Source of the DNA: Rhizophlyctis rosea
Lineage: Eukaryota > Chytridiomycota > Chytridiomycetes > Rhizophlyctidales > Rhizophlyctidaceae
Assembly: GCA_027596075.1 (NCBI GenBank)
Contig: JADGJC010000364.1
Location: 1-37,746 of the forward strand
DNA length: 37,746 bases
Direction of reading: 5' to 3'
The notes beneath the pieces were generated by a model, which made no database searches, was not told where the DNA came from, and was given only the letters and a program-made list of their open reading frames with translations. Positions 1 through 8,958 of the stretch are shown piece by piece. The position numbers were made by a program, and so were the translations under genes. Positions within the stretch are counted from its first letter, which is position 1, and each line of letters begins with the position of its first letter.

Positions 1-206
1 CCCCCCCCTTGCGAACTACCGCCTGTAGTCTGTAGCCTGTGTCCTGAACACCTCAAGGATTATTTTAGTACAGTACTGACACTCAAACAAGAAGCGGGAA
101 TGTGTGCGGAATTCACGAACGTATAAACATCTCAGAATTACACAACGATTTGCCGATAACCCTCCCATCCCACCTACATCTGCGTTGACTTCCGCACTGT
201 CGCAAG

Positions 207-1514
207 ATGCTCGCCCTCCCACTCGAGCTCATCACCCAAATCCTCCTCCTGGTCAATCCAATCCACAAACCCTACCACATCGGCGTCATCCTCGCCCTCA
301 AATACCGCTACCCAGATCTCCGCGATGCCCTTCTCCTCAAGCACCACTCCTGCACAGTGGACCAAGCCTCTCAAAAAGGACAAGTTGAACTTCTCCAATG
401 GTGGCTAACCTGGGCCTCCAAACGGAAAGACCGCACCCTCTCGTACTCCCCAAAAGCCATCAACGGAGCTTCGGGAAATGGCCACGTCGCCGTCCTGCAA
501 TGGTGGAAGTCCTCAGGTCTAAACCTGAAGTACACCGAATGGGCCATCAACTCCGCCTCCCAAGCCGGTCACATCCCCGTCTTAAATTGGTGGGCCCAAT
601 CCGGTCTCGACCTAAAATATTCCGACTGGTCCATGGACTCTGCCTCCGAAGGTGGCAACACCGAAACTCTCGACTGGTGGCTAAGATCCAACCTAGACCT
701 TGAATACTCCGAATGGGCTCTAGACTCCGCCTCTCAACGAAACCACCTCAACGTCCTGCAGTGGTGGATCGACTCTGGACTCATCATCCGGTATTCGGAG
801 CGAGCTATGAACTGGGCTAGTGAGCGGGGGAATGTAACAATCTTAGAGTGGTGGAATGGGGGAAGCGGGTTGAGACCGAAGTACTCTAGCTGGGCAATGG
901 ATTGTGCTAGTCAGCGTGGACATGTGGCAGTTCTAGAATGGTGGAAAAGGAGTGGGTTGCCACCGCATTATTCGGAAGACGGGATGAATTGGGCTAGTAT
1001 GGAAGGGCATGTCTCTGTCCTGGATTGGTGGAAGAATAGCGGCATGAGAATGAAGTATTCGCGGTGGGCAATGGATGCGGCTAGTCAGCGCGGTCATGTC
1101 GCCGTTCTAGACTGGTGGAAATCCTCCTCTCTCGAACTCAAATACACGGAATACGCCATCAACCAAGCTGGCAAGCACGGACATGTAGATGTACTAGAGT
1201 GGTGGAAGGCAAGTGGCTTACCTCTGAAATACGGCACGGACGCGATGGACAGAGCTAGTATGGAGGGACGGGTGGAAGTTCTGGAGTGGTGGAAGCAGAG
1301 TGGGTTAGAATGTAAATACACGAGGATGGCGATGGATATAGCTAGTCAAATGGGTCATATCAATGTTCTGGATTGGTGGAAGGGTAGTGGGTTGGAGTTG
1401 CGGTATGCGATTGGGGATTTGCGGATGACGTTGAGGGAGTCGGTGGTGCGGTGGTGGATGGAGAGTGGGCTTGTACCGGGAGTGGATGAGACGTGGGCTT
1501 TGCCCAGGGATTGA
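207..1514 (+). CDS. Ankyrin-like repeat protein with 29-residue WW units
   Basis: Intronless 435-residue ORF. Residues about 3-25 (LPLELITQILLLV) resemble the start of an F-box, though too short to be sure. From about residue 85 there are some eleven tandem units of 29 residues with the pattern AMDxASQxGHVxVLxWWKxSGLxLKYxxx. Flanking partial units precede and follow; one unit carries an extra residue. This is an ankyrin-type helix-turn-helix repeat (A..A...GH..VL) shortened from the usual 33 residues, with an invariant Trp pair where ankyrin has the second helix. Such proteins are common in chytrid genomes and are presumed to be protein-binding scaffolds; no catalytic motif is seen. The ATG follows a C-rich leader. 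Codon choice changes along the gene: units 1-4 use TCC for Ser, later ones mostly AGT, with a C-rich patch again near 1110-1180. It has no obvious functional partner nearby. Confidence 0.85.
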   Translation: MLALPLELITQILLLVNPIHKPYHIGVILALKYRYPDLRDALLLKHHSCTVDQASQKGQVELLQWWLTWASKRKDRTLSYSPKAINGASGNGHVAVLQWWKSSGLNLKYTEWAINSASQAGHIPVLNWWAQSGLDLKYSDWSMDSASEGGNTETLDWWLRSNLDLEYSEWALDSASQRNHLNVLQWWIDSGLIIRYSERAMNWASERGNVTILEWWNGGSGLRPKYSSWAMDCASQRGHVAVLEWWKRSGLPPHYSEDGMNWASMEGHVSVLDWWKNSGMRMKYSRWAMDAASQRGHVAVLDWWKSSSLELKYTEYAINQAGKHGHVDVLEWWKASGLPLKYGTDAMDRASMEGRVEVLEWWKQSGLECKYTRMAMDIASQMGHINVLDWWKGSGLELRYAIGDLRMTLRESVVRWWMESGLVPGVDETWALPRD

Positions 1515-2549
1515 AGGTGGGATGGGGAATTTGATGTAGTGGCTTAAAATATACGGATGCGGGCTAGTGGAAATGGGGCAGGAGAGATGTGTAGGACTGT
1601 TGGTGGATGACTTTAGGAATAGGTTGGGTCCCGCACAGGGCGGCCGTCATATAGATAAAGCATCAGGTGAAATGTGGAGTGTGTTGACCAGCAATACATC
1701 GAACTTGGATCCAGGTAACCAAGACATGTTGACTTACCGGCCGCAGGCACAACGCATTTCGTTTTTGATGCTTTCTGCCGTGAGAATACAACAAAACGCA
1801 ATACCACACACAAAGCCAACCACAAACTCCGTGCGATACCCTTGTCTCAGGTGTATTTACTCCCGCGCTTGATCAAGGTGCTCTGAGCATTGGGCAATCT
1901 TTTCCTCTCTCAATCTGGCGTAAGTTTTCATGAGTCTGGTTGACTTAACCTTCCAACACGGTATCATGTGCTATCGGAATGTAGCGCCTCAAGTCGACGC
2001 AGAAACATGACGCTGCCCAAGGCATGCCATCAGGTTTTCGAGGGTTCTTTTTTGCGCGATTCATGCTCAGGTTGCATAAAATGAAGGAATGGGACAATCG
2101 AGTCGTTGCAAATGTCCAACACGAAATATTCCACAGTTGGAGTCAGGCGCCCATTTGCGTATTCATCATGGATGGTGTAGAAAGAAGTATCGCAGATAGA
2201 TAGAGACAGCACCAAACGTCCTGCGATTTCAAACATTCCAGACCGTCTTGACCCACTTCAATCATGGTGCGAACACTGGTCACCCTCATTCAGCTGAGGA
2301 CCTAGATTATGGTGGATCAATGTGAACAACAGAGTCAACAGGGAGCAAGCCCCAATGACGCTGAGCGAGTTTTCAACTTGCACCATATGCGTCACAAATG
2401 TCACCAACTTTACAATGAACAGCGACATGCACAATTGAATTTGGATTATGATACGCACAAAAAGGAAAGTAAGATCACCAGATGCGAAGACAAACGGGCT
2501 ATCAAATCAAAATCAATCAACCTGCTGCAACTATTTAATGTATCAAGGG
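1515..2549. other. Intergenic, no gene recognised
   Basis: About 1 kb between the ankyrin-like gene and the transposon. Only short overlapping ORFs on both strands are present, without recognisable motifs or splice-consistent extensions. I see no RNA gene or repeat here. Confidence 0.6.
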
Positions 2550-2551
2550 TA

Positions 2552-2578
2552 CACTCGGCCTCAAAAAGTTCTTGCACC
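2552..2578. repeat. Left terminal inverted repeat of the Tc1 element
   Basis: Begins CACTCGGCCTCAAAAAG immediately inside the TA at 2550-2551. It matches the reverse complement of 4073-4099 at about 23-24 of 27 positions. Confidence 0.88.
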
Positions 2579-2727
2579 CCCGTTGTATGTGGCTTAGCGG
2601 CGCGTCACCGGGAAGACCTTCCGCCTCGTTATTGACGTCCGTTGCCCTTTCCTTCAATATATTGCTATTACTACCATACAAAGCATACCTGCCACTTTCC
2701 CCACCCATACACTATCTATGTATGTAT

Positions 2728-4011
2728 TTAAAACCGAGTATGCCAGCCCTTTGCATCAATGACTGCCTGTACACGTTCCGGCATGCTATCTACCAGCTTC
2801 CTACAAATCTCTGGATCGTCTCGAATCAATTCCCATTCAGCTTCCAGGATCGTCTCTAGGTCTGCTAAATCATTGATATCATGCAAGCGGGGACGTATGC
2901 GGCGTTCAATATGATCCCAGAGGTGTTCGATGGGGTTGAGATCGGGGCTCTTGGCTGGCCATGGTAAGACTTCCAACCGATGCAGCCGATGCCAGCGTTG
3001 AGTTTTCTTGGCTGTATGCACGGGAGCATTATCTTGCTGGAAGATGAGTTTGATGTTGCATAAGGGAGATGAAGCAGGTAGGTCGTCGTGCCACTCCTCG
3101 ATGAAAGGAAGTAAATGAGTAGTCATGGTGTCTATATACTTAGCTGCCGTGACTTTGCCCGTCAGGAATGCCATGGTCCCTGCTCCATACCGCGTCATAC
3201 ATGCCCATATCATACGCCCTTTTGCCTTGTGGGTTCCCTGATTAATGTTCTCCATGTCATAACGACGCCCCGGCATCCTCCATATCCGCCGTCTATGATC
3301 TTGGGAATCTACTCTAAAAATCGATTCATCCGACCACACCACTCGTCCCCAATCTTCCACCATCCAATCTTTGCGCTCCAAACACCAAGCTAAGCGGGCG
3401 GCCACATGGTGGGGTTTGAGTTCCGGTTTATGACATGCTACATAACTGTAAAGTCCGACGTTATGGAGGTGGTTGCGCAAGGTGTTTTCGGAAAGCGAGA
3501 TGTTGTGAGGAGGTTGGGACAAGATATGTTTGATAGATGAGAGAGGCTCGCGTCTATTTTCTTCAACAATAGTGGTGAGAGTCTTTTGAATTTCAGGGTC
3601 TTCGGTATCAAGCTTTGGAGGGCGACCGTCACGGTGGTGAGTTTCCGCGGTGCCGTAGCGATTGTGCCGTTGACAGATACTGGCAATGGTGGATCGACCG
3701 ATTCTGAGATGCAAACCTATCTGTTCATAACTAATACCCCCATGATTCAACCCAACAATGTACCCCTTCTCGTAGTCAGTGAAGTGTTGACCCTTTTGCC
3801 GTTTGGGAGGAGGGGAGAGCGAATGGGGTGGTACATTTTCGATATCGGTGTCTGTCACTTCCTGAACGATACCCAGGGGACCAGTGGCTCTCTCATCCCC
3901 ACTACTCTCATGCTCACTGTCATACTCCTCTGCTGGCTCGCTTGCCTGACCGAACTTGTTTGGTTTGTGACGATGCATTTCGCAGCACACAACGTTGTCT
4001 GCCTCCTGCAC
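2728..4011 (-). CDS. Tc1-type DDE transposase, DD34E
   Basis: 427 residues, uninterrupted. Residues 1-70 are a polar, acidic N-terminal extension. Residues about 75-135 form the helix-turn-helix DNA-binding region (YEQIGLHLRIGRSTIASI), followed by GRPPK, the counterpart of the GRPR linker of Tc1 transposases. The catalytic triad is visible: D228 in WSDES, D327 in QQDNAPVH and E362 in SPDLNPIEHLW. There are 34 residues between the second Asp and the Glu, the DD34E signature of the Tc1 group (mariner proper is DD34D). It cuts and pastes the element by binding the terminal repeats in the nucleus. Length is slightly above the usual 340-400 residues because of the N-terminal extension. The start at 4011 lies 88 bp inside the right end of the element; a later in-frame Met is possible, but no earlier one is likely. 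No stop or frameshift breaks the catalytic domain. Confidence 0.93.
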   Translation of the reverse strand: MQEADNVVCCEMHRHKPNKFGQASEPAEEYDSEHESSGDERATGPLGIVQEVTDTDIENVPPHSLSPPPKRQKGQHFTDYEKGYIVGLNHGGISYEQIGLHLRIGRSTIASICQRHNRYGTAETHHRDGRPPKLDTEDPEIQKTLTTIVEENRREPLSSIKHILSQPPHNISLSENTLRNHLHNVGLYSYVACHKPELKPHHVAARLAWCLERKDWMVEDWGRVVWSDESIFRVDSQDHRRRIWRMPGRRYDMENINQGTHKAKGRMIWACMTRYGAGTMAFLTGKVTAAKYIDTMTTHLLPFIEEWHDDLPASSPLCNIKLIFQQDNAPVHTAKKTQRWHRLHRLEVLPWPAKSPDLNPIEHLWDHIERRIRPRLHDINDLADLETILEAEWELIRDDPEICRKLVDSMPERVQAVIDAKGWHTRF

Positions 4012-4072
4012 CTTGTTTACAATATCGTTTGTTTACTTTCGGAGGGCGCGGGTGGCTTCAGACCTTGTGTAA

Positions 4073-4099
4073 CGTACAAGAACTTATTGAGGCGGAGTG
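4073..4099. repeat. Right terminal inverted repeat of the Tc1 element
   Basis: On the minus strand this reads CACTCCGCCTCAATAAG onward, mirroring the left end. The TA at 4100-4101 follows directly. Confidence 0.88.
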
Positions 4100-4101
4100 T
4101 A

Positions 4102-4715
4102 TTTCAAGGAGGTGACATTATCATGGTACATGATATGCATAATGCGAGACAGCTCAGTCATTGAGGCCACTCCCGGCAAAATTCCACAATAGCGTCGTTC
4201 TCATTGTCCCTTATTCACCATTAGAAATCTGTCAGACAGTGTTGCTTATCTGATCATCCGTGGTGGCGCACCCAACATTCAGCAGTCATCGACCAGCACA
4301 CAGCACAAAAGCCCATGAATGCGCAAAAAAAAATGATGATAGCAACGACGGCGATGATATAAGATATGAGACATTGTCGTCAACAATGCAGGCCCTTCTT
4401 ATATGGTTAATCATGCATAAGGTGTCCAAAAGTGCATTCAGTGCAATTTGCTTTACCATCTAGAGCCGATTGCTCAGGATTGACTGGGACGATGGTCCAA
4501 TTTCACGAATGTTCTTGCTATTTCAGATTCCGACATAAGTATTAGAACAACGTTATGCGGACATATGCGACTGCGAGCGTCGAAAGGAAAAAAAAAATAT
4601 TATCGCGGAGACAACGAATGGGAAACTTGCTGTACCATCATAAGACTGCACAATATCAATGCAGCTCTCGGTCAACCCAGTATTCATACATCGACGATGA
4701 TGTCCGACGTTCCCC
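4102..4715. other. Intergenic between transposon and IPT/TIG relic
   Basis: About 600 bp with only short ORFs, no motif and no RNA gene seen. Confidence 0.55.
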
Positions 4716-6130
4716 TCAAGCGGCCGTCGGAGCCGGTCCGGTGTTTCTTGTATACTTGAGGAGATAGAACGCTCCCGCTGCAGCGGCCGTCAACCGTCCA
4801 ACAACTCCTGCTGCGATGCCCCCTTTCTCACCACAGGTAAGACCACCACGAAGCAAAAAATTCAGACCGAACATCGCGACATTTACCAAATCGGTCGAGA
4901 ACCTAATTGACTAAGTAAACGACACATCGCCACGGGAACATTGCCCATTATCAGTGACAACAACTGAAAGGTTGTCTCCATTTCCTTGCGGCATGGTGCA
5001 AGGCAATGATATGGGTTTGTACAAGTACATCTGCCGACCGATACGGCAATGACACCAGGAACAGAACCAAAGTTCGTTCCATTGATGGAGATCTGTCCTG
5101 CAACGTTGGTGGCTGAGACAGCCGTGACGATGGGAGCCTTTGACGCACAGTTCTAGTCTCGGAGCAAGAGAGAATGAATGGCCGGAAAGTGCAATGCCTG
5201 ACCTTCATAGCGGAAAACGTCAGGCAGAGACGCGGTTTGTCCGCCAACTGTGACGGTAACGACCTGAAAACCGGTCCCGCCACCAATCTCGCATTGTAGT
5301 GCTGCAGCCGCCACCAATCTTGCATTGCAGTGCTGCATGTGGAGCGAGTATGATGATTGACGTGCACGGCACATTGCCGTAGCAACGGGGCGCCGTCCGT
5401 TGTCGCATCGAGATCTCTGAAATGTTCCAAATGGGGAGTGAGAAAGCATCATCATCCGCACCATGACACAACAGCCACCCGCCTGCCGGTAACCTTTGTT
5501 TTTCATCCAGTGGTCAGAAGGATGCTCGCAGAGTTCAAGGAAGGCACACCAGGCGCTATCAAAGCCGTTCACGGTCAAAATTCTGAGACTTGATTCAATG
5601 AGCCAATTAATAGACATGGACTAACCGTTAGAACTGAAAACGTCGCTCCGCGACACTTGTGATTCAACTCTGTCTGCACCCACTGCGTACTCAATTGTGG
5701 TGTGCCGTAGTTAGAACCACAGAGCAACATGGCTGTTGTTGGGGATACTATGCGTCCTTTGACGGTTGGACATCGATTGGGTGATTCCGCTGTGCAGACA
5801 GCCTTTACAATGAGTATTCTGACAACGCCAATCCGTCCGGGGAGAAGGGAAGCATGTGAAAGTGTCGACTCATAAACTCTTGTGATCCTCGTCAAACGAT
5901 CCGATAAGGAGGTTCGAGATGATTGACTGCTTGGTAGCCTCGAAGTCGTCGATGTCTATTAGTGCGGCGAACATGTTGGAAGGTAATCTATCCGGAGACA
6001 GGACTCTTGAAGAATTGGGTGCCCCGAACACGGCGCACGAACAAAACAGACGGCATCTGATTCATGAAAACTTCCCGTGCGGGTAAACTTCAAAAGCCCT
6101 GCCGGGCTCCATTTATATGATGGGGTCTGC
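4716..6130 (-). pseudogene. Decayed IPT/TIG-repeat membrane-protein gene
   Basis: Read on the minus strand, several fragments in different frames resemble immunoglobulin-like IPT/TIG domains. Near 5790-5650 there is LLCGSNYGTPQLS. Near 5270-5190 there is GGGTGFQVVTVTVGGQTASLP, ending FRYEG. Near 5140-5030 there is VTAVSATNVAGQISINGTNFG, ending in a GVIAVSVG strand, and about 5015-4925 holds MPQGNGDNLSVVVTDNGQC. Around 4795-4716 comes GVVGRLTAAAAGAFYLLKYTR, a probable transmembrane helix with a basic stop-transfer and short tail ending at a TGA at 4718-4716. Order (Ig-like domains, then one helix near the C-terminus) fits a type I surface protein. Stops and shifts interrupt every join, and a 27-bp local duplication (about 5281-5335) disrupts one domain. 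Introns could explain some breaks but not all. The upstream limit is approximate. I know of no assigned function; IPT/TIG domains act in surface recognition and in some regulators. Confidence 0.6.
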
Positions 6131-6386
6131 TGAGGAACTTGAGGAAGTGCTGATGTATCACTTCAAAATGAGTTCATATCGGTTCTTGTTTCCATGGCAC
6201 CGACGACAGGTCGCACAACGGCGAACGGAAACCACCTGATGTGGAAAATGAGAAGGGTACAAGTTGTCTGCGTTTGTTCCCGCTCCTTATCTGCCTATTC
6301 TTTACCTTGCGACTTCTCAAACTCCAGGCTGATGGAGAACACTGTCAGCTTGATGAGATACGTTAAGCGTACATGTACTTCATCCA
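6131..6386. other. Upstream flank of the tRNA gene
   Basis: No gene recognised. One short plus-strand ORF overlaps the 5' half of the tRNA and is not credible as a protein. Confidence 0.5.
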
Positions 6387-6697
6387 GCATGGTTGGTCCA
6401 GTGGTAGAATTGCCGCCTGCCAAGCAAATGTTTGCAGAAGTGTGAGAGTGTGAGAACATAAGAAAGGAAACAAAGTGAGCGAGGTGGATATGAGCTCAAA
6501 ATTTAACCCAAATGATTACGTGTCTTGAAGTCTAATTAATGCAAAGTGCTTATGCAACAAGCTGACTCCATAAGTAAGCAGCTCGTCGTACCCTCCAAGA
6601 TTCCAACTGGCGAGTAGAGTGCGTGAGTAGAGTGTGAGTATGGCGAGTAGAGTGTGGCGAGTAGCGGCAGACCCGGGTTCGATTCCCGGACCATGCA
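6387..6697 (+). tRNA. tRNA-Gly (anticodon GCC) with an apparent 240-nt intron
   Basis: 5' exon 6387-6422 and 3' exon 6663-6697. Acceptor strands GCATGGT (6387-6393) and ACCATGC (6690-6696) pair perfectly. The anticodon stem GCCGC (6412-6416) pairs perfectly with GCGGC (6664-6668). The T stem CCGGG/CCCGG with loop TTCGATT is perfect, and the discriminator is A6697. The D stem (6396-6399/6407-6410) has one mismatch. The anticodon GCC is 6419-6421 in loop CTGCCA. An A box (TGGTCCAGTGG, from 6394) and a B box (GGTTCGATTCC, from 6676) are present. The interruption, 6423-6662, sits at the 37/38 position used by all eukaryotic nuclear tRNA introns; one base of ambiguity remains because both borders are A. 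Its 3' end carries TGGC (6655-6658), able to pair with the anticodon as in spliceable pre-tRNAs. There is no run of four T in the insert, so Pol III should read through. A mobile insertion into a dead gene is the alternative. Confidence 0.8.
6423..6662 (+). other. Apparent giant tRNA intron
   Basis: 240 nt between tRNA halves. The last 55 nt contain four near-copies of GCGAGTAGAGTG or GGCGAGTAG at irregular 9-14 nt spacing, so sequences like the 3' splice border are repeated. This suggests growth by local duplication. No ORF or transposon end is recognised inside it. Confidence 0.65.
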
Positions 6698-6825
6698 CTC
6701 AGACGGTATTTGAAAGCCTTTTTTGCTTTGAACGAACCATGCATTCATGAGGGCCTTTTGCTTTGAACGAACTCAGAAGCCTGTATTCAGTGGCCTTTTT
6801 TGCTCTGAAAGATGTGGTGTCAAGG
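6690..6825 (+). repeat. Partial tandem repeats of tRNA tail plus terminator
   Basis: The tRNA 3' end ACCATGCAC and the following GCCTTTTTTGCTTTGAACGA recur as ACCATGCATTC...GGCCTTTTGCTTTGAACGA (about 6737-6772). A third, tail-less GGCCTTTTTTGCTCTGAAAG lies near 6792. The units are about 36-47 bp and imperfect. Confidence 0.7.
6719..6724 (+). terminator. Pol III terminator (T6) after tRNA-Gly
   Basis: First run of at least four T on the sense strand after the tRNA start; it lies 22 nt past the discriminator base. Further T4 and T6 runs follow in the duplicated units. Confidence 0.7.
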
Positions 6826-6829
6826 GTGT

Positions 6830-7636
6830 GCACTTCCCCAGCAGCACGGTCGTGGTTTTGTTTGCGGCCCTTTTGCCAACTTTACCTGCATAGCACCAAC
6901 CAATTGAGTTCCCGTTTGGATGAAGGGAATAACGAGAGCAGCAATCTTTTTTCTCGTCCCACCGCTTTGAAAGCGTTTCCTTATGAGAGGATGGATGAAT
7001 AGACGAAGTGCTTGTGCCGCCGTGTTGGTGGCCACAGCAGAGAAGTTCAAGATGGTTGCTCACAATGAGGGGAGCGCTACTTGATTGGACGTACAGTCTG
7101 AGAGATACAGCGATCCGCAAAAAGACAACTTATCATTTCTCAGGCTGCTGGGAGTGCGAGAGTGGGGACATTTTGGCGCTTTGTATTTGAGTTGTTGGTT
7201 TCATCGAGACTGAAATTGACATGAGTAACCACTCACAACCCTTTTTCATCTTGATGAATCAATCGTATGCATCAGTGTTGGATATAATTATGGACGCGCG
7301 TCTGACCTGCAACCTTATTTCCAGTCATTGATTCAGCCTGGCAGTATAAGCAGAGTAATCCATGCACTTGCAAGAGGCCGGCACATTTCACCTGCCGTAT
7401 ATATGGACCTTGATGGGTCATCGCGAGAAACGGATCAAGAAAGTCGTCGCAAATTTAATAGGACCCTGAGGGTTACGTCATCCTGTGTCATCACGCCACC
7501 TGCTCCTTCCATTTCCACTTCCATTCCCTGCAATCACATTCCTGATTCCCAATTTCCCATCCGGTCGCATTTGAACCACGGAACGATCAACGCAACACAA
7601 ATTTCAAAGCACTTAATCTTCTCGCCTGACGCCCTC
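6830..7636. other. Intergenic / leader of the FAM133-like gene
   Basis: About 800 bp without a recognised gene. The stretch about 7480-7600 is C/T-rich, as expected for a promoter or 5' leader of the gene starting at 7637. Short ORFs here look accidental. Confidence 0.5.
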
Positions 7637-8958
7637 ATGTCTGTGAGGTAAGTTTCCGCCCGCTGCCCCTTTCAAACGACATTAACTTGGATCGACGTGC
7701 TCATTCTGCACCAACCAACAGAGACTACATTGACGCCCGGCGGAAGGGTGGAATGTCCTGGTGAGTATATGATCACACCCAAGGCTTAGAGTATCACCCG
7801 GAAGTGTTAGTTGTGATCCTTGGAACTTACATCCTCCCGTTTGCGTTTTCTGTACTTTTGCCGACCTCATCGTCCGTCTCATTTTTGAACCACCCATCCA
7901 CGCACTATTCCTTACTTTTCTGGGAAGGGAGGATTTTCAGGAGCTAAGGGCTAAGAAGGAGGAGGGGACATTCTCGGAGGCCGCGATGATGCAGGTAGAA
8001 TTCAATATAGAAGTACTGTGTTGTAGCGGGGGGCATTCTCTAACTATCTGCTCTTTCCCAAACAGTACCGCAAGAAACTAGACGAAGAACGAGACGCAAA
8101 GGTAATTAGCTGTATGCTTTAGGTGGCTTGCGGTGACGGATGAACAGCTAGGCGGAGGGGAGGACGGAGCACACTTTTGCGACCTTGGGCCACTGGAGGC
8201 TGGTCCGCAGTCAGAAATTCAGGTGCATGACGGGAAGGGACGAGGTGGCTAGACTCTTGATACATCGCTTGACTGGAGAGTGAAGATATTTTGGGCGACC
8301 ACGTATGGAAGCGATGGAGTCTGAAGAAGAAGACAGGATGACTGCAAACAGTGCAACTGGACCGAATGCATCAACTCCCATCTAACAATCCCACCCAATC
8401 TTGATCCACCCTTTCCCTTACCCTTCCCTTCCCCCAAAGCTCAGAAAGCGCGAATCCACAAAACACAAATCCAAAAAATCCAAATCCAAAAAACACAAAA
8501 AGGAAAAAGACCACAAGGACAAAAAACGCAAACACAAATCCAAAGATAAAGACCGGTTCCAATCCGACTCTGACGATGACTCCGACGATGCGAAATCAAA
8601 GTCTTCCTCTTCTAAACGGAAACGTAGGCGGTCTCGGTCTCCTTCTGCGAGTGAGGAGAGTTCATCTGCGGGGTCGGATGAGGAGAGGAGGCAAAGGGAG
8701 AGGAAGGAGAAGAGGCGGAAGAGGGATGAGGAGGAGGAAGGGAGGTGTAGGAGTAGGAGTCGGAGTCGGGATGAGCGCAGGAGGGAGGATATGGTGAGCG
8801 ATGAGGAAGGGAGTGAGGAAGGGGAGGTTCGACCAAGGAGGGTTAGTGGGTCGATGAGTTATAGTGGGAGTGGAGGGGAGGAGAGGAAGGGTGATGAGGA
8901 ACGGGGAGGGAGGAGTCGTTCGAGGTCTAGGACGAGGTCTAAGTCGAGGTCGAGATGA
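7637..8958 (+). CDS. Lys/Arg/Ser/Glu-rich nuclear protein, FAM133-like
   Basis: Five exons predicted from consistent phases: 7637-7647, 7722-7760, 7928-7994, 8066-8101 and 8440-8958, giving 223 residues. Donors are GTAAGT, GTGAGT, GTAGAA and GTAATT; acceptors are CAG, AAG, CAG and AAG. The first coding exon is only 11 nt. The N-terminus (SVRDYIDARRKGGMSWEDF, then RAKKEEG...YRKKLDEERDAK) matches the arrangement of FAM133 proteins: a DYL/DYI motif, a W-E-(E/D) pair, a basic helix, then K-H-K-K tracts. Exon 5 begins with dense KHKSKK clusters, then an acidic Ser/Asp patch, RRRSRSPS and RS/RE repeats to the end, typical of spliceosome-associated or nuclear-speckle proteins. FAM133 family members have been linked to pre-mRNA processing but no enzymatic role is known. 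The family call rests on the N-terminal pattern and composition; the RS-rich tail alone is not diagnostic. Intron 4 (338 nt) is unusually long for this window. Confidence 0.7.

Larger units (their letters stand above)
2552..4099 (-). mobile_element. Complete Tc1/mariner-superfamily DNA transposon (Tc1-type, DD34E)
   Basis: A 1548-bp element bounded by imperfect terminal inverted repeats of about 27 bp (left starts CACTCGGCCTCAAAAAG; right, on the minus strand, starts CACTCCGCCTCAATAAG). It is flanked on both sides by TA (2550-2551 and 4100-4101), the target duplication expected for Tc1/mariner. It holds one uninterrupted transposase gene on the minus strand. Intact ORF, near-matching ends and clean TA flanks point to a fairly recent insertion that may still be mobile; activity itself cannot be read from sequence. 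It shares no coding relationship with its neighbours. Confidence 0.92.

Noticed and set aside
6516..6748. Minus-strand ORFs across the tRNA region (GNRTRVCR, IEPGSAAT-type peptides)
   Set aside because: They are the antisense translation of the tRNA 3' half, a known source of spurious proteins.
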